Shown in pieces: positions 10,931 through 21,913 of a stretch of 64,000 nucleotides of DNA. The DNA is from Henckelia pumila (Eukaryota; Streptophyta; Magnoliopsida; Lamiales; Gesneriaceae). Below the pieces are notes generated by a model. The model was given only the letters and a program-made list of their open reading frames with translations, searched no databases and was not told where the DNA came from. Position 1 is the first letter of the stretch. Every line of letters begins with the position of its first letter. Location of the stretch: contig NC_133123.1 in NCBI RefSeq assembly GCF_033568475.1, positions 157,557,753 through 157,621,752 on the forward strand. The letters run 5' to 3'. Both the position numbers and the translations under genes were made by a program.

Positions 10931-11437
10931 GTTCTATATTTTTGTTAATTTTTAGATTTTGTTGTATTAAAGAATGGTCCGAGAAGTTAGTAGTGATTTT
11001 GTATATTTTTAATTACGGTAGTGATTTTGTATGCTTTTAATTACGGAATTATAGATAGTGATTTTGTATAGTTTTAATTACGGTTGTTATTTTGTATGGT
11101 TTTATACGGAATTAAAAATGAAAATATTATTTAATTTTTAATTACATAATATTTTGATTAAGTTTGGAATTTGAATGTTTCGTAAAGATTCCTCCCGAAT
11201 CAAAATATGTCAAATATAAAATAACTGATTTAATAATTTGTAGAAGGATGATTTTTTTAAAATCAATATTTTTTTCCGGTTTTGTTTTACAAGTTTTCAT
11301 TTTTCGAATCTTAGGTTGGATTTTATTTTAAATGTTTATTCGTGATTTTTAAATTTTTTTTTAAAGCAAATATTATCAAGAAAATGCCGAAATCACAGAA
11401 TAATGTAAATAATATTGTGTAATTTTAATTTAATTGG

Positions 11438-11474
<37 letters not shown>

Positions 11475-12830
11475 TATGCAAATATTATGGAATGTTTAAT
11501 TATATAAATAGATGCAAATATTATGAAATGTTCTATATTTTTTTATTTTTTAGATTTTGTAGTAAAGTCAGTTGTGATTTTGTATAATTTCAATTACGGT
11601 AGTGATTTTTTTGTATAATTTTTAATTACAGATTTATAAATGCAAATATTATGTAATTTTTAACTACATGAATATTGTGATTAAGTTTGGAATTTGATTT
11701 TTTTTGTAAATCTTCCCTAATCAAAATATTCCAAATATAAAATAATTAATTTAATAATTTGTAAAAATATGATTTTTTAAAACTTTTTTTTTCGTTTTGT
11801 TCTGAAAATTTCCATTTTTGAATCTTAGGTTGAATTTTATTTTAAATGTTTATTTGTGATTTTAAATTTTTTTTAAAAGCAAATATTATTAAATGAATGC
11901 TGAAATCAGGGAATATTGTAAATAATGTTGTGTAATTTTAATTTGATATATATATATATATATATATATATCAACCCTATCGCATTAATTATACATATGT
12001 GTTGAGATGTTGATCTTTGGATGAAAGATTTGGTTATTACTCATATGATAGGATCTCATTAACCGTGATTTTGTATAATTTTAATTACGGTAGTGATTTC
12101 GTATGCTTTTAATTATGGAATTATAGATAGTGATTTTGTATAATTTTAATTAAGGTTGTTATTTTGTACGGTTTTTTAGATGGAATTAAAAATGCAAATA
12201 TTATTTAATTGTTAATTACATAATATTGTGATTAAGTTTGGGATTTGAATGTTTTGTAAAGATTCCTCCCTAATCAAAATATGTCAAATATAAAATAACT
12301 GATTTAATAATTTGTAGAAGTATGCTTTTTTTAAATCAATCTTTTTTTCCGATTTTGTTCTGTAACTTTTCATTTTTCAAATTTTAGGTTAGATTTTATT
12401 TTAAATGTTTATTTATGATTTTATAATTTTTTTTGAAAGCAAATATTATTAAAGAATTCAGAAATCAGATAATAATGTAAATAATATTGTGTAATTTTAA
12501 TTTAATTGGATATATGTATATATATATATATATAAATAGATGCAAAAATTATGGAATGCTTAATTATATAAATAGATGCAAATATTATGGAATGTTCTAT
12601 ATTTTTGTTATTTTTTAGATTTTGTAGTAGTTAAGAACGGACCAAAAAGTCAGTAGTGATTTTCTATAGTTTTAATTACGGTAGTGACGTACTTTGAATA
12701 GTTTTTAATTATAGATTTATAGATGCAAATATTATATAATTTTTAATTACATGAATATTGTGATTAAGTTTGAAATTTGATTTTTTTGTAAATCCCCCTA
12801 ATCAAAATATTTCAAATATAAAATATAATT
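10931..12830. repeat. Four diverged tandem units of about 530-600 bp
   Basis: The unit begins GTTCTATATTTTTGT, continues with several AGTGATTTTGTATA / TTTTAATTACGG motifs, then AAGATTCCTCCC-type and CAAATATAAAATAA blocks, and ends near an (AT)n run. Copies start near 10931, 11531, 12060 and 12591; the third lacks its first part. The units are diverged, so the array is old. It lies wholly inside the Helitron. Confidence 0.65.
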
Positions 12831-13126
12831 TACGTAATTAAATGTAAATAGTAAACATTGTTACATTGATGCAAAATTATATGTAAATATTTATACGTAA
12901 TTAAACATTGATATATAATTTACGTAATAATGTTTATATGTCTATATATATATATATATTTATGTTAACATTTATATTAAACATTTTTTGAATCTTTGTA
13001 ATTTTTTTAAATAATTCATGATTTTTAAAATTTTATTGAAAAACAAATATTGTAAATGTATATATATGTATATAAAAAGATGCAAAGATTATGGAATTTT
13101 TAATGTATATATATGTATATATATAT

Positions 13127-13385
13127 ATAAAGATGGATAGATTATGCAATTTTAATTAATTAATATTGCAATTTACTTATGGAATTTTTGATTTTCGCTT
13201 TTAGCAATACGATTTTGGCGGGATTTTGCCAAAAATGGCAAAAACTATATATATATATATATAAAGATGCATAGATTATGCAATTTTAATTAAATTAATA
13301 TTGCAATTTAATCATGGAATTTTTGATTTCCGCTTTTAGCAATACGATTTTGGCAGGATTTTTCCACAATGGCAAAAACTCAGTT
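13127..13385. repeat. Direct duplication of the Helitron 5' subterminal block
   Basis: Two copies of about 120-140 bp read ATGCAATTTTAATTAA, then TTTAGCAATACGATTTTGGC and ATGGCAAAAACT, at about 13145-13250 and 13275-13382. The second abuts the element's 5' end. The copies suggest that one Helitron captured or joined the end of another. Confidence 0.6.
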
Positions 13386-13440
13386 ATTATATATATATAT
13401 AGATTATAATCAATTCTGTCATACTTGATAATCTATTGTC

Positions 13441-13447
13441 TATTATT

Positions 13448-13478
<31 letters not shown>

Positions 13479-13482
13479 TTAT
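13441..13482. repeat. (TTA)n microsatellite
   Basis: About 14 near-perfect ATT/TTA units with one T insertion. It lies between the Helitron and the LINE. Confidence 0.95.
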
Positions 13483-13570
13483 GTAAGTTTCATTGAATTT
13501 ATATAGTTACTCTTTTATTATTATATAAGATTAATGCATTTTTTCTTTAATTATTTATTTGTTTGACTCT

Positions 13571-16500
13571 TCAATCAACGTATTTACTTGTAAGATTCCA
13601 GCAGGTAGTATCCGCCTCAATAATCTTGAGCGAAACCATCGAATCAACCTCTAACCATAGAGGAAAATAATTCTTCTCCTGACAGATAATAAGAGCCCTG
13701 TAAATCGCAGTCAACTCCGCTCTAATGTTAGAACCCAATTGACTATTATCATGAAAAGCCAGAATTGGGTTTCCCGTGTGATCTCGAACTATGCCCCCTA
13801 TAGTCGATTCTCCATCATCCTTAGTACATCCATCCGTATTGAGTTTATACCAACCCACCGACGGTGGTAGCCACTTAACAACCGTAATAACTGAGCGACG
13901 AATGCACGAATATTGCACACCAAACACAATCGCCACATGCTCCACATGCTTCCAATGATGAGAATGAAGAATGCCAGATTTCGAAAGAAGCATAACATAA
14001 TCATTCAAACTTCTAATAATTCGAGCAGCTGAAACCACAATACCTTTATGTCGAGACTCATTGCGCGTCTTCCACAGGAACCACACAATAAGAAACGACA
14101 TACATTCACGTACGTGACTTTTCTTCCTCCATTTATTCTTCAAACGCCAATTCTCAAAGTGAGATGGCGCATTTACACCAAATAAATTAGAGTAATATGA
14201 CCATACAGAGGCTGCCACAGGACCCGAAAAAAATAGATGATCAAAAGATTCTTGATGTCTGCAGCAATGACAAAAAGATGCTAAAGCTATACCCCTTAGC
14301 TGCAAAATTTCATCCACCGGTAATCGACGATAAAACCACCTCCAGCAAAAAAAAGAAATCGAAGCTCTCAGAATCTTCGACCAACCTCCTTCAAACCACT
14401 CAACAACCGGCTTCTTAACACGAACCAACTCCCAAGCCGTTTTGAAGTGAAAATGCCGTTAGTGGTATGTTTCCAAACAGTTTTATCTTTTGCCAAATGA
14501 TGAATGCCAATATTCAAAATTTTGTTCACAATATCCGAAGGAACCACCGCTAATAATCGATCCTCATTCCAGCTTTCTTTTTCAATAAAGTACCCGACTA
14601 ACTCATTAGTATTACCTTGAGGATCAACAATGGAACCTAGGGGTCCTTCTGGAAGCCAAGAATCAAACCAAAAACTCATTTCTCCAGCTCCCACTCTCCA
14701 ACAGAGACCATTTTCTGTAATCTCCCTAACTTTCATCATCCTCCGCCAAGTAGAAGAAACAAATTGCTTTAAATGCACCACTACCGGAAGATTAGATCGA
14801 CAATATCTTGCATGAAGGTATCTACTCCAAATAGAATCTATCGTTCTAAACCAATACCACAATTTGATAGAAAAAGCCGTGACAGAATCTTTGAGTCTCC
14901 TAATACCAAGACCCCCTTCTATCACTGGAAAACACGCTTTGTCCCATGCAATCCAATGTATTTTTAGAGCATCTTGTTTCGACCCCCACAAAAATTTAGC
15001 ACAAAGCATTTCAAATCGATGAATCACTGTACCTGGGGGTTGTAAGATTTGGAATAAATAGACAGGTAAAGAGCAAAGAACACTCTTAATCAGAAGAAGA
15101 CGACTCCCAAAAGATAACGAGCCCACATTCCATCCCTGTAACTTCCTGTTAGCATTGGCAATGATGCTTTGAAAATAAATACTCTTCCTGGCCCCAACAA
15201 ATAAAGGAGCACCCAGATAACGAACGGGAAAACTCCCCTCACCAAACCCTGTGATAGAATAAATTTTCCTTCTCCTTGCCACATTGCAAGACTTAGAAGA
15301 AATTACCACACTTTTAGCATTGCTGATCAGCTGGCCTGAACATTCCTCATAGTGATATAAAAATTGTCGTAATCGTTGAATATTCCGAATAGCACCATTA
15401 GAGAATATCATGAGATCATCCGCATAAGCAAGATGTGAAACCCCATAAACACGACCTGTATGATATTTCATCAAAGGGAATCTATCAAATAAGTTATCCA
15501 AACCCCTGGATAAATAATCTGCTGCAATAACAAATAAGAGAGGAGATAGCGGATCTCCTTGAAAAAGACCTCTCTTAGAGCGAAAGAAACCAGATAAAGA
15601 ACCATTAATACTGACCGAAAACCAGCAGTTAGAAACACAACGCATAAACATATCACAAACACCAGCTGAGAAACCTAATGCTCGCAAAATATCTGCCAAG
15701 AAATCCCAACGCACCCTGTCATAAGCCTTAGCCATATCCAACTTTAAAATAATGTTCCCACCCCTAGCTTTGACATTAATCTGGTTAACCAATTCCTGAG
15801 CCAAAAGAATATTGTCAGAAATGAGTCTACCAGAACAAAGCCACTGTGAGAAGGAGAGATAATTCTGGCTAAAATCTGCCTCATACGAATAGCCAGGAGC
15901 TTTTTTGATAATTTTATTTATCACATTACACAAACTAATTGGTCTAAAATTAGCCTAGGTCTGTGTGTGAGCCACCTTCGGAATTAAAACAATAGTTGTG
16001 GCCGTGAACGCCCTCGGTATAGGAGCTCCTAGCAGGAACTCCCTAACGGCCTCTAACAAATCCATCTTAATAATATCCCAACAATTTTGGAAAAAACCCG
16101 CTGAAAACCCATCAGGACCAGCCGCACTATATGCATTCAAAGATTTTATACATTCAAAAAGCTCTTGCTCCGAAATATCACCCAATAAATGATCATTCTC
16201 CTCCGTCGTAATAAGAGATGGAATGCAACTCCAATCTGGTTTGTTGAGAACCGTGTCTTCACCATGAAGAAGAGTTTCAAAATATTTAGCACCCGACTCT
16301 TGAATCTCCAAATAATTCTCCAACGCAATGCCATTTTCCCAAATACGATAAATCTTATTATTCGACCTCCTCCGATTCACCATATTATGGAACAATTTGG
16401 TGTTACGTTCACCCTCCGCCGCCCACTTACAGGCTGCTTTTTGTTTCCAAAAAGCCTCTTCCATAGAAAAACCCAAAGCTCGTTTCGACTTGGCTAGAGA

Positions 16501-17400
16501 AAGACCTGATCGATTAGAAGCAGAAGAATCCCTATAAAAAACGAGCTCGGCCTCAGCTGCATTAGATTCCAGTTTTCGAACATTATCAAAAACATTCCCA
16601 AAAACATCTCTATTCCACCATTCCAGATGTTGATTCAACCGTTTGAGTTTAACAACCATACGATATAAAACTCTTTCTGTGCAAGGAAGAAACCAATTTA
16701 GTTTCACAGTTTGCAAAAAATCAGCATTCTTAATCCACATATTTTGGAATCTGAAAGATGAAATAGGCTTAGGAAGAAAAGTAGCTGATATCTGCAACTG
16801 ACAGTGGTCAGAAGAACCCTATGTAGATGTTCAACCTTGAAGGAATTGAAATGAGCAGCCCAATTAGAAGAAATAAGAACACGGTCTAACCGCTTCCAAA
16901 TTCTCAACTGAGCATCCATCAAGCCTGCATCTACAATAAATTCAAAGAACTCATTCATACATGTTGGCCTTCCAACTGAACCCAGCGAATGTTCAATAGG
17001 GTCAACAATAATATTAAAGTCCCCTCCAACAATCCAAGGACAACCACCCTCAGGTTTAGCAGTCAATAGCCCTTCCCAAAGAGACAGTCTCGCAATCCTG
17101 TCGCATTACAAAAATATCCACTGGGAACAAAAAAGATGACAGTTTCAAGTGAAGAAACTGCTCATGATCAACCAAAACTTGTGGAACAACGCCTTTGTCA
17201 AAGAAAAACCAAATTTTGTTGCTTGAATTTTCTATCACACCCGAGAAGTCAAATAATATGGACATCACCACCGAATCCAATTGTCTCATAGGCTCAAGAA
17301 TTGCCATAAACAAAAACTTATGTAAATTTTTTAGAAGCTTGATTCTTCTCTGATCGGCTACATTACCGATACCTCTAATATTCCAAATTAAACAATTCAT
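13571..17400 (-). pseudogene. LINE ORF2: endonuclease, reverse transcriptase, RNase H, broken
   Basis: The apurinic-type endonuclease starts at 17400 with M-N-C-L-I-W-N-I-R-G-I-G; after a shift it continues with W-I-V-G-G-D-F-N-I-I near 17050-16990. The segment at 15955-16797 carries the linker and the start of RT (A-A-G-P-D-G-F-S-A-G-F-F, V-L-I-P-K-V) and ends in a TAG at about 15955. Downstream, F-R-P-I-S-L-C-N-V-I-N-K-I, L-K-L-D-M-A-K-A-Y-D-R-V, G-D-P-L-S-P-L-L-F and Y-A-D-D mark the RT core. A zf-RVT segment (W-x-W-R-x-x-x-x-R-L-P, then C..C) and RNase H (L-N-T-D-G, I-R-A-E-L-T-A, L-E-V-D-S) follow in another frame. At least one stop and three frameshifts are present, and RNase H is cut short. 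Confidence 0.85.
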
Positions 17401-19059
17401 TGAGAAATATAAGGAATAACGTCATCGAGGATTTATGTATACCTCTGGAAACCATGGCAGGCACCGATTTATTTCTTTTAGGAGGTCTCCCTCTACCATG
17501 TGTAACAGATTTATCCACCTTATTGTACAGTGCTTCACCAAAGTCCATTGATTCAACTATTTCAATAGATTTCAGCACCGAATTATCAGCCTCAGCTGCC
17601 TCGCATCTGCTTTCGCTTTGACGGATTCCCTCGATTTCTACCAGAGAATCAGATTCGAAAATCTCCTTTAATTTTCCCCATCTGCCGTAAGAAGATCAGT
17701 GTCAGTAATTTTGTTCGAAGTTGCTGCATGATGAACAAAATTGGCAGTATTAAAGGTTTCCAGATTAGTCTGAGCAACAAATTCCTCCTCCTCTCCTCAC
17801 TACCATGCAGGGACTAAAACACTGCTATCTTGCTGGTTTTCGACAGTCATCTTCAACGGTTCCATGAGTTTTTCAAAGACAACCCCATTCATTTTAAAAG
17901 TATATTCTACATTATCCACTCTTTCAGTACTTTCTTCAATCAAAACGCCCTACCTTTGAGCCTCCTCTTATCAGCACTATCCGCATCATGCAGCTCTAAA
18001 ATTTCTCCATTTTCAATTCCAGGATCCAATAAGAGTGGATCAAAGTGCAATCGAATGCACCTTACTCCCATCTACCATACTCTTAACCACCTTACGATTA
18101 GCCACCTCCTTCCATTCCAAACGCTCCGCCAGAACTGTTTTACTATCATTTCTGCTCTCAACAGCCTGGTTCCTTCTATTTGTAATGATAGTTCTGAGGT
18201 CCTTAACAACTGGTTCTCGCTTCTGTTTGGGAGCTAGTCTAGGAACTTTTCCATTTATGTAACAATCTGAACTACCGTGACAGCAATCCACACAGTACTT
18301 GGGAACATTTTCATAGAAAACACGTTGTTCAACGATTATTAGAACCCAGGCCAATGAATATCTTTTCATGCAAAGGCTTGAGCAAATCCACCTCCACACA
18401 AACCCGAGCTACTGTTAAACGTTCTGCTTTAGAAGTAAGCTCATCCATTTTGAGAGGTTTACCAATCAAATTTGCAACCGAGTATAGGTGCTTCTTCTCA
18501 AACAAAGAAATCAGGGAACTTCACCCATAACGGCACGATCGAGCTTTCTCTTTGATAGTCATAAGTAGGCGACCATTTAAACACTCGAAGAAGGTGTCCC
18601 TGCAAGAACCACCTCCCCTTTCCCCAAAACCTAGCCATGTCCTCCTCTAGTTTAAAATCAATAAACAAGAATCCCGGCCTCAGAAATTTTACCATGCAAG
18701 GACCCGAAAAGCCAACAGCCGCAAAAGCCTGAAGGGTTCGATCACGAGAGGGCCATTCACCTGAAAATTTACCAATCAATGCATGAGGATGCGCGTCTCC
18801 CATAGCTTGAGTCTCCTCCTCCGAAAAGAAAATCCCAGGAACGTTTTTGTATAAAACTCCTTGCTTGAAATCTAACTGGCCATCTCCTCCTTCCGTGAAG
18901 CTTTTTCGTAGAGTTCTCGGAGAAGATGCCATGAATGCCGCATCATATGTCTTCCGACCTCCATCAGGTGGTTCAGGTTCGATCGGCGACGAGCCAGCCA
19001 TTGCCTGCTGATCGCCCAAAACCCTAGTATTGTTCATGATCAATGTTTTTTTATGATTT
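13590..19059 (-). mobile_element. L1-like LINE, 3'-truncated and decayed
   Basis: A plant L1-type retrotransposon reads from 19059 (5') to 13590 (3'): ORF1 with a DUF4283 domain and zinc knuckle, then ORF2 with endonuclease, reverse transcriptase and RNase H. It stops inside RNase H and has no poly(A). Flanking 20-mers match except at two positions (13570-13589 and 19060-19079; TTCAATYAACKTATTTACTT) and look like a target-site duplication. They also fall within the local 195-bp repeat, so homology between repeat units is an alternative. The several stops and frameshifts make it inactive. Confidence 0.85.
18040..19034 (-). pseudogene. LINE ORF1 (DUF4283 and CCHC zinc knuckle), broken
   Basis: The first part, from M-N-N-T-R at about 19034 down to 18498, encodes a DUF4283-like domain: F-K-Q-G-V-L-Y-K-N-V-P-G, A-L-I-G-K-F-S-G-E-W-P, G-P-C-M-V-K-F, A-R-F-W-G-K-G-R-W-F and P-L-W-V-K-F-P. 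After a frame change, the segment at about 18260-18330 has Y-C-V-D-C-C-H-G-S-S-D-C-Y, a decayed CCHC knuckle. Family members bind element RNA as part of the retrotransposition particle. No intact frame spans the region, and 17400-18040 between ORF1 and ORF2 is badly decayed. Confidence 0.75.
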
Positions 19060-20157
19060 TTCAATTAACTTATTTACTTAAAAATAATACTATGTACTCT
19101 TTCAAATAAAAAATTAAAATTGTTAATATTTTTTAAAAAATAATATATATATATATGTGTGTGAGTTTAGCACGTGACTCTTCAATTAATTAATTTATTT
19201 AAAAATTATACGATAAACTCTTTCAAATAAAAAATTAAAATATCATTAATATTTTTAAAATATGTTTTTACTATAAATACGTGAGTTTTATTGTGAATTT
19301 ACGTGACTATCGTTTTTTTATTACATAATTAATGTTTTTTTCCTCAATTATTTATGCATCTGGCTCTTCAATTAAATTATTTGTTTAAAAATTATACTAT
19401 GAACTCTTTCAAATAAAATTTTTAAAACATTTTTTTACTTTGATTTTTAATTTATCGTATTCGATTATATAATTCACAGATGAAGATATACGTGGAATAC
19501 TAATAATAATAATAAATTTTAGTCTCTTACAAGATATTTTATGTATGCTTAAAATAAAAAAAATTCATAGCGTACTTTACTTTTCATATTAATCTATTTA
19601 TTATCTATATATTCTATTACTATTATGATCATAGGAGAGTAACAATTATGATTAAATTAAATATTTTTTTACACACTATTTTTCTGAAGTTCACTTTTAT
19701 ATTTTATGAATCTACTATTTATTATTTGCTCATTTTGATCTTATTTGATTTTTCTCTACAAAATGTATTTAACTTATTTAATTCACACTATTTTTCTATT
19801 GATCTTACAAGATATTATATAAATTTATTATTATTTATTATAAGTATGTAATTTTCATTGTGAATTTACATAGTTATCTTTTCACTATTACATAAGATAT
19901 ACCGTTAATATTTTTAATATATATATATACGAGTTTAACAAGTGACTCTCTTATTTATTTAAAAATTATGCGATAAACTTTTTCAAATAAAAAATTAAAA
20001 TATTTTTTATAAATACATGAGTTTCATTTTGAATTTACGTGGCTACTGTTTTTCTTATTACATAATTAATGTTTTTTTTTTACCTCAATTGTTTATGCAT
20101 GTGACTCCTCAATTAAATTATTTGTTTAAAAATTGTACTATGAACTATTTGATTTTT
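19060..20157. repeat. Block of about 195-bp AT-rich repeats
   Basis: Units start with GTGACTCTTCAATTAA, then TTTAAAAATTATAC, AACTCTTTCAAATAAA, ATGAGTTTCATTGTGAATTT and TATTACATAATTAATG. Copies or part copies are recognisable at about 19060, 19170, 19365, 19840, 19930 and 20100. A further piece at 13480-13589 lies on the other side of the LINE. The LINE therefore inserted into this repeat block. No coding sequence is seen. Confidence 0.7.
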
Positions 20158-20376
20158 GGGGTCGCAGTATTTGGTCTTGATTTTTCTGTTTTTCTTGCTT
20201 CTCAGGATATAGTAAGTAACGAATCATGAATGAAACATTAGTTTGTCCAAAGTCTTTTGGAAAATATTTGCATCTTGTCTTATGTAAATCTGTTAATAGA
20301 ACTTTGTTTCTTCTGATAAAAGAATCCTACTTTGAACTATGCTTACATAGTACTGTGTCACTAGCTTTCCAACAAG
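20158..20376 (+). pseudogene. Relic copy of the 3' end of the PMEI-like gene
   Basis: From GGTCGCAGTATTTGGTC onward the sequence follows 2604-2845 closely: the last codons (S-Q-Y-L-V-L-I-F-L-F-F-L-L-L-R-I, stop), then the 3' UTR with TCTTTTGGAAAATATTTG and CTTTGTTTCTTCTGATAAAA. A 25-bp gap in the UTR separates the two. Everything upstream of the last 16 codons is missing and replaced by the 195-bp repeats. It is either a truncated third member of the PMEI-like family or a fragment moved here with repeat DNA. Confidence 0.85.
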
Positions 20377-21913
20377 CTCATCTAGTTGGGACCTTGAATT
20401 TTCACTGCCTAGATTGATTTGCTGGAAGTGGAAACCACCATCATATTGAAACAGCAAAACGAGTAAAGAACGAAGCTACGATCATCGTTAGTATTATCCC
20501 ATATCAGTTGTGTTACATCCTATCTTGTAAATGATTATTCTGGTCATGAACTAGTTTACTAAACAAAATCAATCAAATTGTCACATGTGATGGATGATTT
20601 TAGGTCCATCATACTTACCTCTCGTAGTCGGCTCCTGCTTCCACTTTTGTATTGCTCGTTGAAGTTGCCATGATCGTCCTCATACCATTCAGGTATTTTC
20701 AATTCAAAAAACTACAAATGAAATTTGAATTTGTGTTTTGCACTTGGATTAAGCCTTACATACATCTGAAACTTTGACCACTGTATTCTTTTAGCAGATA
20801 GGCTACTTCCTCTGCATATCTTGAAATTATTTCCTTCTATCATTCTCTTCTTGCTTCATTCTTTCTACTGCTTCTCTTGTTCTCCTTCATTTGTATCAAA
20901 TATGCATTTTATTGAAGGGAAAGTTTGAAAAATGGAACTAATTGAACATTCTTTTTTATCCGTGAAATTTCTTTAATTAAAAAAAAACAAACAAACAAAT
21001 TTACAACACCATATACACAATATATGGTGCTTCTTGTACCATTCGATCTCGTGCTTCTTCTCTTCTCCTTGATTTGTATGAAATATTTACTTTATAATAA
21101 TTGTAGAAAAAGTTTGAAAAATGAAGTTGATTAAAAATTCTATTTTATCAATGACGTCTCTTAAAAATGAAATTTACAACATGAGTTAAAGTTTGCTTAT
21201 TTTGAGTTTAGATCATTTAATCATAGAAATATATTTTCGTCTTTGTAAGTTAGGAACTTTTTTTTTTCGCTTTTAGTTCTAGTTAGCAAAAGTGTTAAGC
21301 CCAACATTACAATTGTAATATTCGATATCATACCAGCATTTTCGATTACAACATCGTCACTCTTATGAGATATAACTAATAAAAGCTAAAAAGTCCAAAC
21401 TTGATGCACCAAACCCAAAACTTTGACTACACAGAGTTACAACTTACAAGAAAAATCTAAATATTTTCTTTTTTGCAAAATGACTTTCAAACATATATAT
21501 ATGCGTTATGTTTGATATCTGATAAGACTAAGTTTTGGTGTGACAAAACCAACAAAACTTCCGTATTGATTTCTTGCTCTGTTTAATTCTTCAATTTTGC
21601 AAACTGCTAGACGGCTTCCCGGTTGAATTTCGAACGCAGAGCGTTCAAATCGAATAACATGACAAATTGGGAGTAGGACATGGGTAAGAGCCAGGCGAGT
21701 CAGGTCGTGGTGTGTGGGTCAAAGTCCGTCTCACAAAAAATACCCGTAAAACGATCTCACAAGCTGTGATTTGCCAAGAAAAAAGATGTGTCAACAATTA
21801 TATATATCATTTCAATTTAAATAATAAACATCTTAGACCATTCATTCAAGTGTGTAAAATAGGAAGATTTACCAAGGAATACAAAAAATATAGGGTCCTT
21901 CGAAAGCAAACCT
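20377..21913. other. Intergenic: direct repeat, MITE relic and one exon-like segment
   Basis: Between the PMEI relic and the MAG2-like stop codon. It contains the exon-like segment at 20619-20711, a diverged direct repeat (about 20870-21010 and 21045-21185, sharing TCTCCTTSATTTGTATSAAA and AAAGTTTGAAAAATGRA), and a MITE end relic (GTCCGTCTCACAAAA near 21725). The part near 21914 is probably the 3' UTR of the minus-strand MAG2-like gene. Confidence 0.5.
20619..20711 (-). pseudogene. Unidentified exon-like segment (31 codons)
   Basis: On the minus strand a 93-nt open segment is bounded by an acceptor TTTGTAG and a strong donor GAG|GTAAGTAT. It encodes F-F-E-L-K-I-P-E-W-Y-E-D-D-H-G-N and goes on with an Arg/Ser-rich end. 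I do not recognise the family. The sequence upstream of it (about 20800-20900, minus) can be read as E-R-M-K-Q-E-E-N-D-R-R-K but is full of stops, so the parent gene looks broken. Confidence 0.3.

Larger units (their letters stand above)
9082..13403 (-). mobile_element. Non-autonomous Helitron (4.3 kb) carrying an RPA1-like pseudogene
   Basis: On the minus strand the element starts with TC at 13403 (A|TCTATATATATATATAATAA, then a GTTTTTGCCATT block typical of plant Helitron 5' ends). It ends with CTAG at 9082-9085, followed by T. About 10 bp before the CTAG end is a perfect 5-bp stem hairpin, GTACG-TGCAT-CGTAC, as expected for a Helitron 3' end. Insertion is between A and T without target duplication. 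No Rep/helicase coding is visible. Inside, from 3' to 5', are the RPA1-like pseudogene (9245-10830), an array of about 550-600-bp repeats (10931-12830), and a duplicated 5' subterminal block (13127-13385). RPA-like genes are known passengers of plant Helitrons, which supports the call. I judged the ends by eye. Confidence 0.8.

Noticed and set aside
13441..13482. (TTA)n as the tail of the minus-strand LINE
   Set aside because: It is separated from the LINE end by about 107 bp of 195-bp-repeat DNA, so it is not the element's tail.
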